The notes: generated from the sequence alone by a model not told the origin. Numbered from the stretch's first letter, positions 41,777 through 54,070 are shown. The stretch: DNA of 64,000 nt from Immersiella caudata (GCA_030512335.1 JAULSU010000006.1:1798001-1862000); one strand, 5' to 3'. Numbers and translations are program-made.

Positions 41777-44700
41777 GTTGCTTGGTTGTGATCGGTTTGG
41801 TTGGATTTTGTTGATGGTGGAAGATATCGCAGGCGATGTCGAACTGCGATACTTACAGCAAGCTGCGTTGTGGATCCCTCTGTGCTGGTTTTCTTTGGCC
41901 TTGATGAGGAAGGAGTGGTTTAAGTTGCCAGCACGACGAGCGTGAAAGAGTGGAATAAGTGTTGGTAGCACTGAAGACAGAGCCTTTGTGCTAGAGAACA
42001 CGAGATGAATGAACGAGGTGCCTTAGGACCTTGATGTGCTGTTGTCGCCTGTCAAAGACGCAGAAAGGAGTGATGCGTATCGAGACTTGGAAAACCTGCA
42101 ACGCCTTGGCGGGGTAGGTTTGCTGAGACGGGAGACGAGAGACACTCAAGACGGCTGTGCGTCGATAGAAGCTGGCAACCAGGCTAGGCGAGGAAAACAG
42201 AGATGGGAAAATGAAGGGAAGGGCCGACGACCAGAGGCGGGATGAAAAGGTGGAGGGTGAAGCCGGAAGAGAGGCAAATGCACAGATCCGAGGGTGGGTG
42301 AGACGGGATTTAAAGAAAGTGGTCACCAGCCGGGCCTTGTGGTGCGGTCGTTCGAGGTGCGCGGTGCCCGACTGGGGTCGGGGAGGAGAGAAGAGGGGCG
42401 CACGGGAGATGCCCGAGGTTCCCTGGCAAGCGCGATCCAGGCGACGGGATGCTGGTCTGGGCACGGCGGTGATCAACAGGGGTTGAGTCTCCACTCCGCG
42501 CGGAGGCTGACGAATCGGAAGCTGGCTGGGCAGGGGCAGTTTGGACGAGAAGACCACCAGAAGGATTCGCTGACCGCAGTCAACGATTTGGGAATCACAT
42601 ATTTTTACATCTGGATAAATCCACCATACTCAGTGTCACCACCCACTGCGGTCGCCGCCACCCGGTAATATTCCGCCTGCGTCGATCTAGTGCTTGAATA
42701 GAGCTTACCAGAACCGCAGCCACAGACGAAGCCCAATTGAGCCTCTCACTCGTATTTTGCGGCAAGGCGTCGTCGCCCAGGAGGATGACCAAGGAGCTGA
42801 GGAGGCAGCTTAGCAAACACACGAGCCACGACAGCTGCCAAGGGTCGAGCAGTTGCCTTCCCTGCCCCTCTTCGTCAGCTCTGGCCGGGACCGGGGTCAG
42901 GCTAGCTCGGAGCTCAGACGACGGCTAGGATGACATCTCCACTCGCGCTCAGGTCCGCCAGTTCTCCTCCCAGAGCCTCCGATCGCCGAGCGAGGAAGCG
43001 AATCGCTGTTTGGGAACCCCGTCTACTGTTGCCGCCGCGCTATGTGTAGAGAAGCGCTACTGAATGTCTAGGGGTGCTCGGGCGCGCTAGGGAGACGAGG
43101 TTAAGGGAAAACTAGGTCGGGCTCCCAAGGTTTGAGGACGAGGCTCACCGGGGCGAATCAACAGCCCCACTCCCGGATGGCCCTGAATCAGTTACCGCTG
43201 GCATCACTTGTTCGGCGCGGGAGTGGGGCAGCCAGGAACTTTTCAAAGCTGATTGCTCCACCGTCAGCCCGCCATCCCTCGCCCGAACACCGCACGCCAG
43301 GTGGGCTGGCCGCCACACACCATCACGGCGTCTCGCCAATTGCAGCACGCGAATCCCCATGCAGGTACGGTGCACTGCAGCGACCATTGCGAGAAAAAAA
43401 AAACCTGATGAGGAGCCTTACCCCTCGTTCTCTGCAGGAACACGGCGCCGTCGGCAGACGGAGGGGCAGGTGCACGCGGAAACGGACTAGCCATCGACGC
43501 TCGTACCAACGCAATCCCTATTCCGCCGCGTCCGGCCAGGATTCTGGGCGGGGAACCGGCCATCGTGTTTTTGTAATGGCGGGACGTTGGTGGTTGATTA
43601 ACCCTTTTCGACACTCTGAAGCACGGTGGCTTGACGACCCCTGAAAGAAAGGAATCGAGCGCAACGCTTGCCTCCAGGCACCAAAAGCGCTTCGGACGTT
43701 CGCTCTCCCTCGAGTAGGTCGGTTGGAAAGGGGTTCCGCCAGTCCGATACGTCCATCGCGGCGTGCGCCGTCTTGTGGTCTTCTTTCGTTCGCGAAAAGC
43801 CCTCACTCCAGCGCCGTCGACCCCTCCGTGCCATTCTCTAGTGTGAGTTTCAAAGCCGCGCTTTGCGATCTCCCGCACCACGTTTTCAGTTCCCACTGTT
43901 GATGGCTTGACGGCAGCCTGACAGGCACGATCCAGAGCGATGAAACGAGCAAGCGAAATTACATCCGTCGCCACGGGGCGAGAGCACACTTGCTCCCTGT
44001 CTGAGAATCGAGCCAAGAAGAAGCTTGTTTTCATTCCTTTTCCTTCGATGCGTAAGCAACTATTCTCTTTTTGGCGTTCTGGTTGGACCCGTTTTCTCAG
44101 TCCAGACCACCACAGCTGAGAAGTGGGCCAGAGAGCCTCCACGTCTGCCCCCTTTGTTGAGCCCCCAACCTCCCTCGCCTCGGCAGGAAGCAAACGGTAA
44201 ACAGATTTCAGTTGAGTCCAATTTTGGTGTGCGCGGTGTAGCGACTGGGCGATCCTCCAGCGAGAAAACGGTGTGTCTAGCCGGGTTTTGTGAGTTTGCC
44301 CGTCGCTTTACACTCGTCCACGTGGAGGTGCCTCACAGGGCCAATGATCGGCCGTCGCTGTTTGGAGTCCTTGGCGAGCTCACACCCGAATCACAAGCTA
44401 ATTTGATAGCAAGCCGAACATCACGTTTCGCAGTGGCCCCATGGTATGGGCCGACGTGAAGTCTCCAAGTTTGTTCCAGCAGCTGTGAGATACTACCTCC
44501 AACCGCGCAGATTGTCGCAATCACCGTGGTTCCGCCGGTTGGTTTGACGAGTTGTGTTTACATGGCCAATATTTGCGCATCACCAAAAACCACACGGCAG
44601 GTGGTATAACCGACGGAATATTATCAACACGTGGAATCAACGGTGACAATAACAATAACACGCCCATCACCGGGTTTGACTTGACTGGACGACAGTGAAT

Positions 44701-45738
44701 TGAACCAGGAAAATCGGCAGAAGAATGGAGAGGTGAGTAAGAGGAGCCAGCGAGCGAAATTCCGGGTTCGTGTGCTACCCAATATATATTGCAGACTCTC
44801 AATATGGCTGTGATCTCGACCCGAGACCGCGCCTTGTTGCACCTTGAGACCTTCCGAGGAGGGGTGAGGTGTGCGCCGGTGGGGTGGTTGCCCGCATTTA
44901 TCTGGCTGAGCCCCGAATTGCCGAGTGAGCAAAGTTGAGTCTAGAATGTTGGATTTACCCGCGCTGCGTTAACGGGCCTATGGAGGTGAGTCGAACGGCG
45001 CAGCAACCTGAGTTGGAAATGATGTGCTTCTAGGCGTGAATGAGTTTGTTACACGGCAACACGCTGCGGCCTTGATAACACGGTTGGCACTGGGCGACGA
45101 CACAACTCATCAGGCCTTCGGAGCATTGCAAATGCAACCGAGGATTTCAGTTCCGAACCAAAGTTTCTGTCTTGGAGTTAGAGACCCGGGAAACGGAAAC
45201 AGGCGAATGTCACTTCGGTGCGACATGCACTCGATCGAGTTGGCTTCCACGCAGATGAAGCACACACCGAGAATTAATCTGCAGCAGAAGACTGTCCAAG
45301 AGGCGAGCCTCGGTTCCGGAGATCAGGAAAGGAAGTCAGAATGTCACGGTAGTGTCGACGTTCGGTAGATTGCAACTCGTCTAACTGTCATCCTCCGACC
45401 TCAGCAGCCAAAAACTCGTCAGCACCAGACAGATATCACCGGCAGTGCAAGCTCGGCAACTGAATGTAGTCCCGGAGGAAGATTACAGTCGTCTGTGAGA
45501 GCCAACAATCGAATTGCAGAGGCTCCCGTCCCTGTCACGATGGCGGTTACCCATGGCATCGAAAGTTGAACAACCTGCCGCGACACTTTACGCAACCACG
45601 GCCAACCTCCACAAGCCAAAAAAACACCCCATCTGTTTGTTCTCCTCAAATGAAAGCACCTCGCATCGCCTCTGTATGATCATGCAGGACGAGAGCAAAA
45701 TGACAACCCGAACAGCTTGACACTATTACGGTATGTTG
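41777..45738. other. Gene-poor region upstream of the GH128 gene
   Basis: About 4 kb. It contains the GH128 promoter; a TTTAAA-containing element lies near 42307–42316. The long minus-strand open frame at 43264–44193 (309 codons) overlaps plus-strand frames of similar quality and has no recognisable domain. No repeat or RNA gene was found before the tRNA. Confidence 0.5.
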
Positions 45739-45849
45739 TGACGAAAATGGGATTCGAACCCACGCCCTTTCGGACTACGGAATCATTCAAGAATGATGGT
45801 ATTAAGGAATTCCTTAACGTAGCGCCTTAGACCGCTCGGCCATCTCGCC
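45739..45849 (-). tRNA. tRNA-Leu (anticodon AAG) with a 31-nt intron
   Basis: On the minus strand the cloverleaf reads from 45849. The acceptor stem GGCGAGA pairs with TTTCGTC (two G·U pairs) and the discriminator base is A. The D arm is GCC/GGC. The anticodon stem is CTACG/CGTAG with loop TT-AAG-G-C, the anticodon lying at 45813–45815. The variable arm is TCCGAAAGGG, a class II feature, and the T arm is GTGGG-TTCGAAT-CCCAT. The intron (45781–45811) sits at the canonical place after base 37 and begins AATTCCTT, complementary to the anticodon region, giving the palindrome TTAAGGAATTCCTTAA. CCA is not encoded. The mature tRNA is about 80 nt and would read CUU codons, with A34 expected to be edited to inosine. 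Confidence 0.93.
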
Positions 45850-47558
45850 TTTGTTTGATGCTCAGATACGGATATTTCCTGGCTCACAAGTGACCTTGGT
45901 GGCTTTGCGAGTCAGGGCTGGTGGGTTGAGGTAGGTTGGCGCCAAAGGATGGAGGCCAGCTGGGTCGGGTAGAAGTTACTGTGAGGTCGGGAGCCGGGAC
46001 GTTGTGGGGAGGGGACGAGTGAGACAGCAGCTGGAGTGTTGTGCGTTGTGGTCTTGTGTTTCTAAGCAAGGTTGCAGTCTGCCCGCTCACAATGTTCACA
46101 AGGTCGACTAGACCTTGACTTGGCCAAGAGGTTTGAGCCAGTAAGTATCTCGAGGGTTTTGAGATCGTACTTGAGCATGTATTTGCGGGCTATATTGCGT
46201 CTTGCTGTGCTTGTGCCTTTGCGTGATCAGCCCAGAGAAACAGTTGGTTGGGTGCTTGGATTGACAGTCGTCGTCAGCGTTGACGAGTCCGCAGTGAGGG
46301 GCAGGAATGGGTGGCACAAAATGCGCATCCTGCATCATTCGAATTCGCATACGGGCGCTTGAAGAATGCAATCTTTTACGCAAGAATTGACGGTGGCATG
46401 GAACCATCTTGGAAAGGGTTGCGAGGTTGGCTTCATTTTTCTGGGGAAGGGGGGGGCCTACAGGATACGCAAACATGGAAGCAGGGGCAGGGCACAATGG
46501 AAGTGATAGGCAAACACACCCACCACTCAGAACATGATGTTAGCTGCTCAAGCGCTTGCACTTCGAAGTAGAGGTTTTTGAAAAGAGAACCTTCAGTTCG
46601 AGGTATCGGTGGTTCAGCGAATCGCTGCCCTGTTTCCGCCGAAGACCACGGCAGGGGAACCCGACTTCGCCCGTCACCATACCCGGACCGTCCCCATCCG
46701 TGCCGCGATGACTAGCACAGGCGTAGTCAACCGGAGCTATGCGGCTCACAAATTCGATTCATGGATTTCTCCAAACCTCGTGAGTTGGCCCGGCGTGAAC
46801 GGTCGGACTGAGCAGTGCCAATGGTCCCTCGTTTTGGGCTCCAGAATTGTCGCCCGTTCTTTCCACTTCTCTGCACCGGCGAAACCTTCCCTTCCGGTGA
46901 CGGGGAAAACAACCTGGAACCTAGGAGCCTGAGGTCAACTCGACTCGAAACTCTTCACAGATTCAAACTTTCTCTGACATCAAACCGGCTGGTCAGCATC
47001 AGCTTCCCAAATGGGTCGTCGCCAAGTGATGCCAGCTGCTAGCGACTGCAGACACGGAGGGAAATATGACCCGATCGACCAGCTCAAAGGGCGTGCCGCC
47101 ATCCCGCGAAGCAACGCTGGAAGCGGCAGCGCCCAGCGAGGGACGAATGACAGCTCCGACTAATTCTCGACAGGAGAGGAACGGACGTCATAATTGTCAA
47201 AGACAAACCCCTCACGTACATCAACCAGTGAACCTCATCGCAGCCTCGTCGCGGACGCGCAAGTCAACGCCGTAAATACTAACGGGAAAGTCTCATCGCC
47301 ATCTCTGGGTTTCACTCAGGGGAGGGAAGCACCGCCCCCAACTTGAGGCGCGGCGAGGCTTGGCACATCTGCAAACGCGGGAGAGGGGAGGGGATCGACA
47401 ACGGCATCGCACGTGAGAGCCTCACCGTCGACCTCTTATCCGTGAGATCGCGCTGCGCAAGAGTCTCTCTCTTGTTCCTAGCACCGAGTGAATCCAGCGG
47501 GCTTACTGCCCTTTCTAGAGGAATCAACACATGCCGCAACACGATACCTACAGACGCA
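45850..47558. other. Intergenic region between tRNA-Leu and the Zn2Cys6 gene
   Basis: About 1.7 kb. It includes the upstream side of the tRNA and the promoter of the regulator gene. The regulator's open frame extends 72 codons upstream of its ATG but without another ATG. No gene is seen. Confidence 0.5.
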
Positions 47559-49125
47559 ATGGATAATATGATGGATGCGCACTCAGCTGCGCTAGCTAGC
47601 ATGCTTCCGCCTGATGATTTCGGCATGTCTCCGTCAGATTTTGACTACAATGCGTTTCTCGAGCAAGATGCAGAGTACTACGGCGATGAGAGTTCGGGCT
47701 CGAACAACGCGCTGACCGAGATCGACCCCACCCTCCTCAACGCTGGATTCGGATCCGGGTCCGGTCCGACATCACAGGCACTAGTACCCACCTCACAAAG
47801 ATCAGAAGGCAGCCCCGGGAGTTCCAGCGGCGGCGCGACACAAGCGCGCCGCACAAGATTAGAGCGCCGAGGCCACACCAAGAGCCGAAGAGGTTGTTTC
47901 AACTGCAAGCGCCGGCGCATCAAGGTACCCATCTCCACCTCACCTTACAGGTGGTATCAAAAACTCACATCATCACCAGTGTCAAGAAACCCGCCCCGCC
48001 TGCGGCCACTGCTCCAAAACCGGCCTCAAGTGCGAGTATCCAGCGGTGCCACTAGTAATCCACCAACCCCAACATCAAATCCCCCTCTTCTCCCTGCAAG
48101 ACATGCGCTTCTTCCAGCACTTCCTCATGCAATGCTATCCGCACCACCCCCTCGGCGCAGAGCATCTTTGGACGCACGAGATCCCTTGCCTCTCGCAGAA
48201 ATACGACTACCTCATGCATTCTATACTGGGCTACTCAGCCAGCCAGCTACTATCAACCGACCCGTCGCTGATCGAGCCGGCGATGGCGCACAGGCTGAAG
48301 GCTATCAAGGCGGTTAAGAAGGCGTTGGCTGAAGCGCCAAGGTCGGACAACACGTTTGAGGAGGGCAACGCGCTGATGGCAACTTGCTTTGCGTTGACGT
48401 TCCAAAGCGTGTGGCTGGATGATGGGATGGTGGAGTATATGACGTTTGTGAGGGGGATTGTGATTGTGGCCATTCAGATGTACATCAAGGGGTCGAAGTT
48501 GTTGTTCGGCGAATATCTTGGGGAGGCGCCGGCGGAACTGCTCAAGCCGCATCTGGAGGGGGTCGGATTGGTGCCGAGGGTGTGGGTTGATGCGGCGGTT
48601 GGGGGAATTAAGGGGCTGGAAGGACTTTGCAAGGCGCCAGGAAAGCTGGAAGTGGAGGGACAGTATTGGGAGAAGATCTTGGAGATGGCAGAGAAGTTAT
48701 ACGTGGGGGCTTTTGATGGTGAGTTTGTTATATTTGCAGACATAGAGGGGATGGATGCTAACGGAGAGAAAGCGTATCAAGCGTTGAGGCAGCATTATGC
48801 GTGGTGGATGATGCTCCCGCATGAGCATTTCCAGAAGGTGATTGACCCGTCGAACCAGGTGGGGATATTATTGGCGACGCATTGGATTTCGGTGAAGCAG
48901 ATCATGGCTACGATAACCGAGATGGAGCACAAGTGTCGGACGAAGGAGCCGGAGAAGAAGACGGCCGTGGATGAGAATGACGCATGGAATGGCATTGGGA
49001 AGTGGCTGAGATTTCTGAACAGCCGGGTGGACGCGGACCATCGTCGGTATAATGCGTGGCCTATCTGGGTAGAGGCGCAGTTGGATAGAGATCCGAAGTG
49101 TTTTGGGAGGACGATATTTTGCTAG
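47559..49125 (+). CDS. Zn2Cys6 fungal transcription factor, sterol-regulator-like
   Basis: Two exons: 47559–47924 and 47980–49125; 503 residues. The start is the only Met before the acidic N-terminus. The zinc cluster spans 113–140 with C113, C116, C123, C130, C133 and C140 (CFNC, KC, C, HC, KC spacing); it is preceded by a basic RRTRLERRGHTKSRRG. The 55-nt intron splits the cluster after IK and splicing restores it. The middle and C-terminal parts are helical, with SILGYSASQLL, FALTFQSVWLDDGM and HYAWWMMLPHE, similar to the Upc2-like group. It is expected to be a nuclear DNA-binding regulator; target genes are unknown. A second, stop-free intron candidate of 54 nt lies at 48719–48772 (GTGAGT, GCTAAC); splicing it would remove 18 residues without changing frame. 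Confidence 0.88.
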
Positions 49126-49873
49126 GGGGGCGAATGGGATGAGGAGAGCTCGGTGTAATGTAGGAGGCCGACTTTCTCTGTGATCTACCTAGGTATGTTG
49201 CCATGATGGTCAAAAGGGGCCTCTCTCTTGAAAATGCAACTCCTCCAGCCAAGCATCGTGGGATTTCCACTGCCGTATCCCTCGTGTCTTCATCCGTGCA
49301 CCGGTCCCACATGATTTTGCAGCTGGCAAGGGCAGGTCACAGCAAGCATCTCCAAACAGCTTCCGATTCGCCGTATTTCGGCATGGCAGAATGCCCCACG
49401 AAATGCCTGACAGGTTCAGTTGGTTCACAGCCACGGCCAGGGTCCGGAACCAACACTGAAGGGTGCCCCACTTTTCGTATTCCTCGCATTTGCAGGTGGG
49501 GCACACACTCCCGACTGCTTTTTGACGTCCATCTTGGCTTCCAGCGCCACACGCATCATCCCGCGCTGCATGGTCAAAGACGAAGGCAGCCAGTGGTGTT
49601 TCACCACAGCCCCACGGCGAACTCCCTGGGTTGTGGCAGATGTCGGGCTCTGCGGCGGGTGCCGTATCCTTCGCTCTGGGAAATGATTGGTTCATGATAA
49701 CAACGGCCGTGTGGTAAGGAGGTATTTAACGGCGGTGATGCCTTCGGTTGGAGTTTGGAAGGTTGTCATCTCAGTCAGTTTCTACGTCGTGACCGAAATC
49801 ATAGCTGCAAGCGCATCGAGTTCAACATCGCAGTTTCGGAAGCAACATCGCCGCCAACGATTATACATCACGG
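49126..49873. other. Intergenic region between the Zn2Cys6 gene and the next plus-strand gene
   Basis: About 0.75 kb with the 3' UTR of the regulator and the promoter of the downstream gene. Overlapping open frames on both strands have no recognisable content. Confidence 0.5.
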
Positions 49874-50893
49874 ATGAACAAGCCCAGACTTGCCACAACC
49901 AAGATGGCAGCCCAAGTCTACCCATCTCGCGCTGGGGACGCCTCTCCGCGCTACAGCACCCTCCAAGACGACCCATTCTCCTCAGTCCATCGACTGTCCA
50001 CCTCCTCAAGCAGCCGGGGTCTTGACCTGGATGCTCGCTCTGTCATGACGGCGCCCCCGCCGTACGACGCTTTCTCTAAACCCTTCATGCCCACCATCCA
50101 CCTCCAAATTGAGACCCCCGGCACACCGCTCTTCTCGCTCCCTCTTCCCCCAAAGCCAGACCCAATCCCGGTCTTCACCATCCCACCCACCATTTCCGCC
50201 TCCGGTTCAACGCTCGCGCCGACCTACCTCTCCCTGCGCCCAACCCGCTCCTCCGGCTCCTGCTTCCTCATCTCCCCGTCGGCCACCGCATCCCCTGAGA
50301 CCGAATTATCCCCCCTCTCCACAACAACCTACCGCTTCGGCCCGTCCCGACCCCCCCTGACCTCACTGTACCTCCCCTCCGCCCACCCCCCAACAACCAA
50401 CCCCTTCCTCCCCGCCACCTCCTCAGAAGAACAAGGAACCGACCTCTCCCTCACCCCCTACGACTCCTTCCACCTAACCTCCCCCTCCCTCCTCTCCCGC
50501 ACCGTCGAATTCCGCTCTCGCTTCGGCACCTTCCAATGGCGCTACGCCTCCCGCTCAGAACGCCAATCCCTCTCCCCCGTCCCCAACAGCTTATTGTTAC
50601 TCGAAAAAGTCACCCGCATAGCTCAAGCCCATCGTTCCAAGCACCAAGAGGTACGCACCCTCATTGCGCGGTTCATCCGAAGTGAGGAGTGCAGAACCGA
50701 AGGGAGCACTGCGAGTAGTGCTGGAAACGGAGGGAGGGTAGAGGTTGATTTGGGGGAGTGGGAGGATGAAAAGACGGAGAGGGAGATGGTGGTGGTGATG
50801 GTTGTAACGACGGCGTTGGCGATGTTGAAGAAGGAGGTGGACCGGAGACGAGCACAGCAGTTTATGGTGATGGCGGGTGCGGCGAGCGGATGA
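49874..50893 (+). CDS. Unrecognised protein, possibly with a tubby/LURP1-like C-terminal fold
   Basis: A single exon of 339 residues from the first ATG; an alternative ATG at 49904 gives 329. The N-terminal 200 residues are Pro/Ser/Thr-rich and probably disordered, with PPPYDAF and FMPTIHLQIETPGTPLFSLPLP. The C-terminal part is ordered: LLSRTVEFRSRFGTFQWRYA, then LLLLEKV, a long helix AHRSKHQEVRTLIARFIR, and a hydrophobic MVVVMVVTTALAMLKKEVDRRR. I recall similar hypothetical proteins across filamentous ascomycetes; the beta-rich core followed by a hydrophobic helix suggests a tubby or LURP1-like fold, but this is a guess. Strong use of C at third positions in the first half supports coding. 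No function is proposed. Confidence 0.75.
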   Translation: MNKPRLATTKMAAQVYPSRAGDASPRYSTLQDDPFSSVHRLSTSSSSRGLDLDARSVMTAPPPYDAFSKPFMPTIHLQIETPGTPLFSLPLPPKPDPIPVFTIPPTISASGSTLAPTYLSLRPTRSSGSCFLISPSATASPETELSPLSTTTYRFGPSRPPLTSLYLPSAHPPTTNPFLPATSSEEQGTDLSLTPYDSFHLTSPSLLSRTVEFRSRFGTFQWRYASRSERQSLSPVPNSLLLLEKVTRIAQAHRSKHQEVRTLIARFIRSEECRTEGSTASSAGNGGRVEVDLGEWEDEKTEREMVVVMVVTTALAMLKKEVDRRRAQQFMVMAGAASG

Positions 50894-51887
50894 GGGTGAG
50901 TGACGAGGTAGTACGTGGGAGTTTGGATCTATTTTGTTGGTTTGGAGTTTTGTTTGGATTCGAGAGGTGAGACCGAGATCATACCAGGTGGCCTCGGCTG
51001 TGGTTGGGGAATGGATGCTGAGTCAGGCGCTGTTGTGTTTTGTTTACTTCTCCTTTTTTCGACTTCGCAAATCTCATCTGTTCGACACCAATTAGAGAGG
51101 GATCAGACGTAATATCCACCGCTTGAATTAGGCACATATAGCATCCACATTTGACACAAGCACTAGTGATTTGACCGCTTCTTCCTGCATCCGAACCATA
51201 GGTCTGGGACGCAACAACTCGATCACATGGCCTCGGCTCATTGCTCGCCGAACAGGGGTTCCGTCCCATGAAGCCGACCCAGCGTCTTGGCAAGGCAGTC
51301 CTGCCACGGGACGGTCCGCCGTGATCGCCCCCGGAGTCACTGGCACGGACAACCCAAACATCCCAGGTGGATCACGAAGGGGGCCAATCTCACGATTTGC
51401 CAATGTACTTGTATTGATCAAGTTGAGGCGGGTGATAATCCCAGTACTCAGCAAGGACCGGCCGCTCATGACCCATCACAACATGGCCAGAAGTCTACTA
51501 GTCTTATGCATGCAAGCATGACACCAACACATGACGAAACAGGCCCTGCGGTCCCAGCCGTCCTACCAGATCTCCATCCCAAACAAGCAAACCCCAACAC
51601 CAGATGAGGGCCGTCCGCATATACCGGCCGACCATAACAATGCGACTTCTGATTAAAACCAGAACTGAGCCATACCCCAGCGCCTGTGCCTTCCTGACGC
51701 GGCAAGACCCGTTGCTCCCTTTTGTAAAAATTACGATTACGCCGTCGCATCCTTGCGCCGAAAAGAATGAAGAAAAACCCAACACACCATCTACCCATCA
51801 AACGCCGTCATGGGCCGGAGCCAAGAATAATGTCATCACACTGCTATCGTACACTGCGTTGTCGTCGTCAACTGGGGGTGCGGCTCG
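50894..51887. other. Convergent 3' region between the unrecognised gene and the PFK2/FBPase-2 gene
   Basis: About 1 kb with both 3' UTRs. No gene or repeat was recognised. Confidence 0.5.
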
Positions 51888-54070
51888 TTACGAGTTTCGG
51901 TCGACGGTTTTCTGAGGCTTGTAATTCGGGAGCTCATCAAACCATCCCAGTGCCTCGTTATACCGATAAGCGTGAAATTCAATGCCGTATGGCTTCGGCT
52001 CAATAGCGTAGAGTATGCCCAGCGGCACGTCGAGATCGGCGATGTCGTCCCGGGTGAGGTCCATGAAGTAGGCCATCAAGACCCGACATACCGACCGATG
52101 GCTGATGATGAGCACGTGGTCCGTGATGCGTTCAATCTCTCGCACCATGTCTCGGAGGCGGCTGATGACCTGGAGATAGCCTTCGCCACCCACTCCAGGG
52201 TAGATGTACTGGAGCTTGTCCCGAGCCCGCTTGTCGTACTCCTCGGGATATTTCTGCTGAATCTCCTCGTACGTCATGCCCTCAAACGTGCCGGCGTTGA
52301 GCTCGTTCAGCATTTCCCAAGCCTTGACATCGTAATCGTCATCAGCGTCGAAGTATTCTGCCGTCTCTATGCTGCGCTTGAGCATCGATGTCCACACGCA
52401 AAAGTTCTTGTCGTCAAGCTCCTGATTCAGCTCCGGATAAGGAGGTGTGTGGTCGCCAGGCTGCGGGGGAAATGAAGACTGTGCGATCTTGTCTTTCTGC
52501 TCGATCAGCCACTCCTTCCGCTTGTGTGTGATGAAGTTGTAGAGCGCCTGGCCATAATAGTGGCCCCGCTCAGTGAGCTCCGAGTCTCCGCCTAGCTTAT
52601 GGAGCTGGTTGTCAACGCTTTGACCGTGGCGTGTGATCCAGATCTGCCGCGGCGAAAGGTTGAAGGTTGTTAGGTATGATGCGATGCCGCCGCTCAGAAA
52701 GCCCTTCAACCTATGATGGACTACCTTTCTCCCGACATCGATCATCTACACAAGGTCAGTACCGATGCACACTTCAGGTCTCATTCACTCGCATACCTGA
52801 ATGTACTGCAGGTCATTGTCCTCTTCCCACTGTCCTACCTGCTGGTAAGCACTCTCGTACGCCTTGACGCGCTGTTTGAAGTCTTCCAACGACTTGACAG
52901 GATCTTTGTCCCTATAGTCGGGCCCAGACAGCTTCAGACGCATGTTTGCCTCCAACAGCTGTTCTATCATCAGCCCCGACATAAGATGGGGAATGGTGGC
53001 TGAAACCTACGTTTTGGTCGGTGCATATGCTCTCAATGAAGAGAATGCCAAGTTTTGGCTCGCGCTCTCTGATGTGATTCACCAGCAGCTTTCGTCGCTG
53101 GATCGTGCTGTTGGTGGCATCGAGAATGCCAACGGCGCCACCACCGTGGAGAAGGTAGCCAAGAAGCTCGTCCAGCGTTTCCAGAGCTACCTGCTCCCGC
53201 AGCCTGGATGCAGACTGGTTGTTTGGATCGAAGAACTTAGCGGATTGGTCAATCTTCCCGGGCGACTTGGGGCTGCCCGGGCAGTTGGGGTTGTTAAGAT
53301 CAAGCGCGCTGGGCTCATCTTGTACCACTATGTGGGGAGGCGGGGCGCCGTTCAGAAGGATATTCGCAGCTCGCGTCGGTGCGTCATCCACAACGGCCAC
53401 CGAGGCCGGAGCGGAGTCCCTGGTGGGCGAGGTAATTCCTGCGGCGATTCGCCTGCGATTGCCCACATTGAAGATTCTGGTGTTGTGCTGCTGCCAGGAT
53501 AGGTACCGATGGAGTTTCTTTGTGATGTACGACTTTCCCCGGGCCGGCAGCCCTACCATAATGATAACCAATTTGGAGGCGACATCTCTGTCTGGAATGC
53601 GACCGTCGGGCGACGCCTTCGAACGGGTCATTCCCGGGATGTTCAAGGTGGTCGCATGTGGTCGGACTCTGGGGGTGTGCGTGCCACTGTTGGACCTGTT
53701 GGGTGGTCTGTGAAGGTCAGTCAATGACACAAACACACACATGGGTCGGGGCAAGAAACACGGAACAGTGCGAGGCGCAAAGGAAACAGAGCAGAAAAGG
53801 GTCGCGCGTTTTTACTGACATCCGAGGCGATCCTGGCGCAGTGGATGATATGCTGCGACTGTACGGGGAGTCGTATGTGAAAGAGGGTGGTCCTGTCGGT
53901 CGGCCGCCATTGAAATGGTTGTCCAGCGTTTTCAGGGCGTACGTCAGAGACGATGGTGCAGCCGGAGGTGGTAATAGCACGTCGTGACGGTTTGTGGTGC
54001 TACCACGGACTTCGCCATTAATCGTTGGCGACGAGGGAGCTGTTCTGGATGCCGCGAGGCTGCTTTTCAT
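51888..54070 (-). CDS. 6-phosphofructo-2-kinase / fructose-2,6-bisphosphatase
   Basis: Four exons on the minus strand: 53820–54070, 53011–53707, 52797–52958 and 51888–52745; 655 residues. A Ser/Pro-rich N-terminal extension (1–125) is likely regulatory, with possible phosphorylation sites. The kinase domain starts at about 126, with the P-loop GLPARGKS at 136–143, and contains RIFNVGNRRR, FFDPNN and GILDATNST. An insertion with SPKSPGK separates the first and second of these. The phosphatase domain (about 404–655) has RHG at 409–411, NELNAGTFEGMTYEE with its Glu, and SHRSVCRVLMAYF with the second His. The enzyme sets the level of fructose-2,6-bisphosphate, which controls glycolysis against gluconeogenesis in the cytoplasm. 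The usual RHGE is RHGQ here. The first-intron donor is GTCAGT and gives the expected PRIPPNRSNSG junction. TAD3 is divergent, 2.8 kb away. Confidence 0.92.

Noticed and set aside
40838..41791. Plus-strand open frame of 317 codons opposite the GH128 gene
   Set aside because: It is the mirror of a strongly codon-biased single-exon gene; C at third positions removes stops from the opposite strand. The GH128 frame has a signal peptide and catalytic motifs, this one has neither.
43264..44193. Minus-strand open frame of 309 codons
   Set aside because: It is the longest open frame in the gene-poor region, but its sequence is rich in Arg, Trp and Cys without domain-like order. It overlaps plus-strand frames of similar quality, begins without a clear ATG context and matches no family I know.
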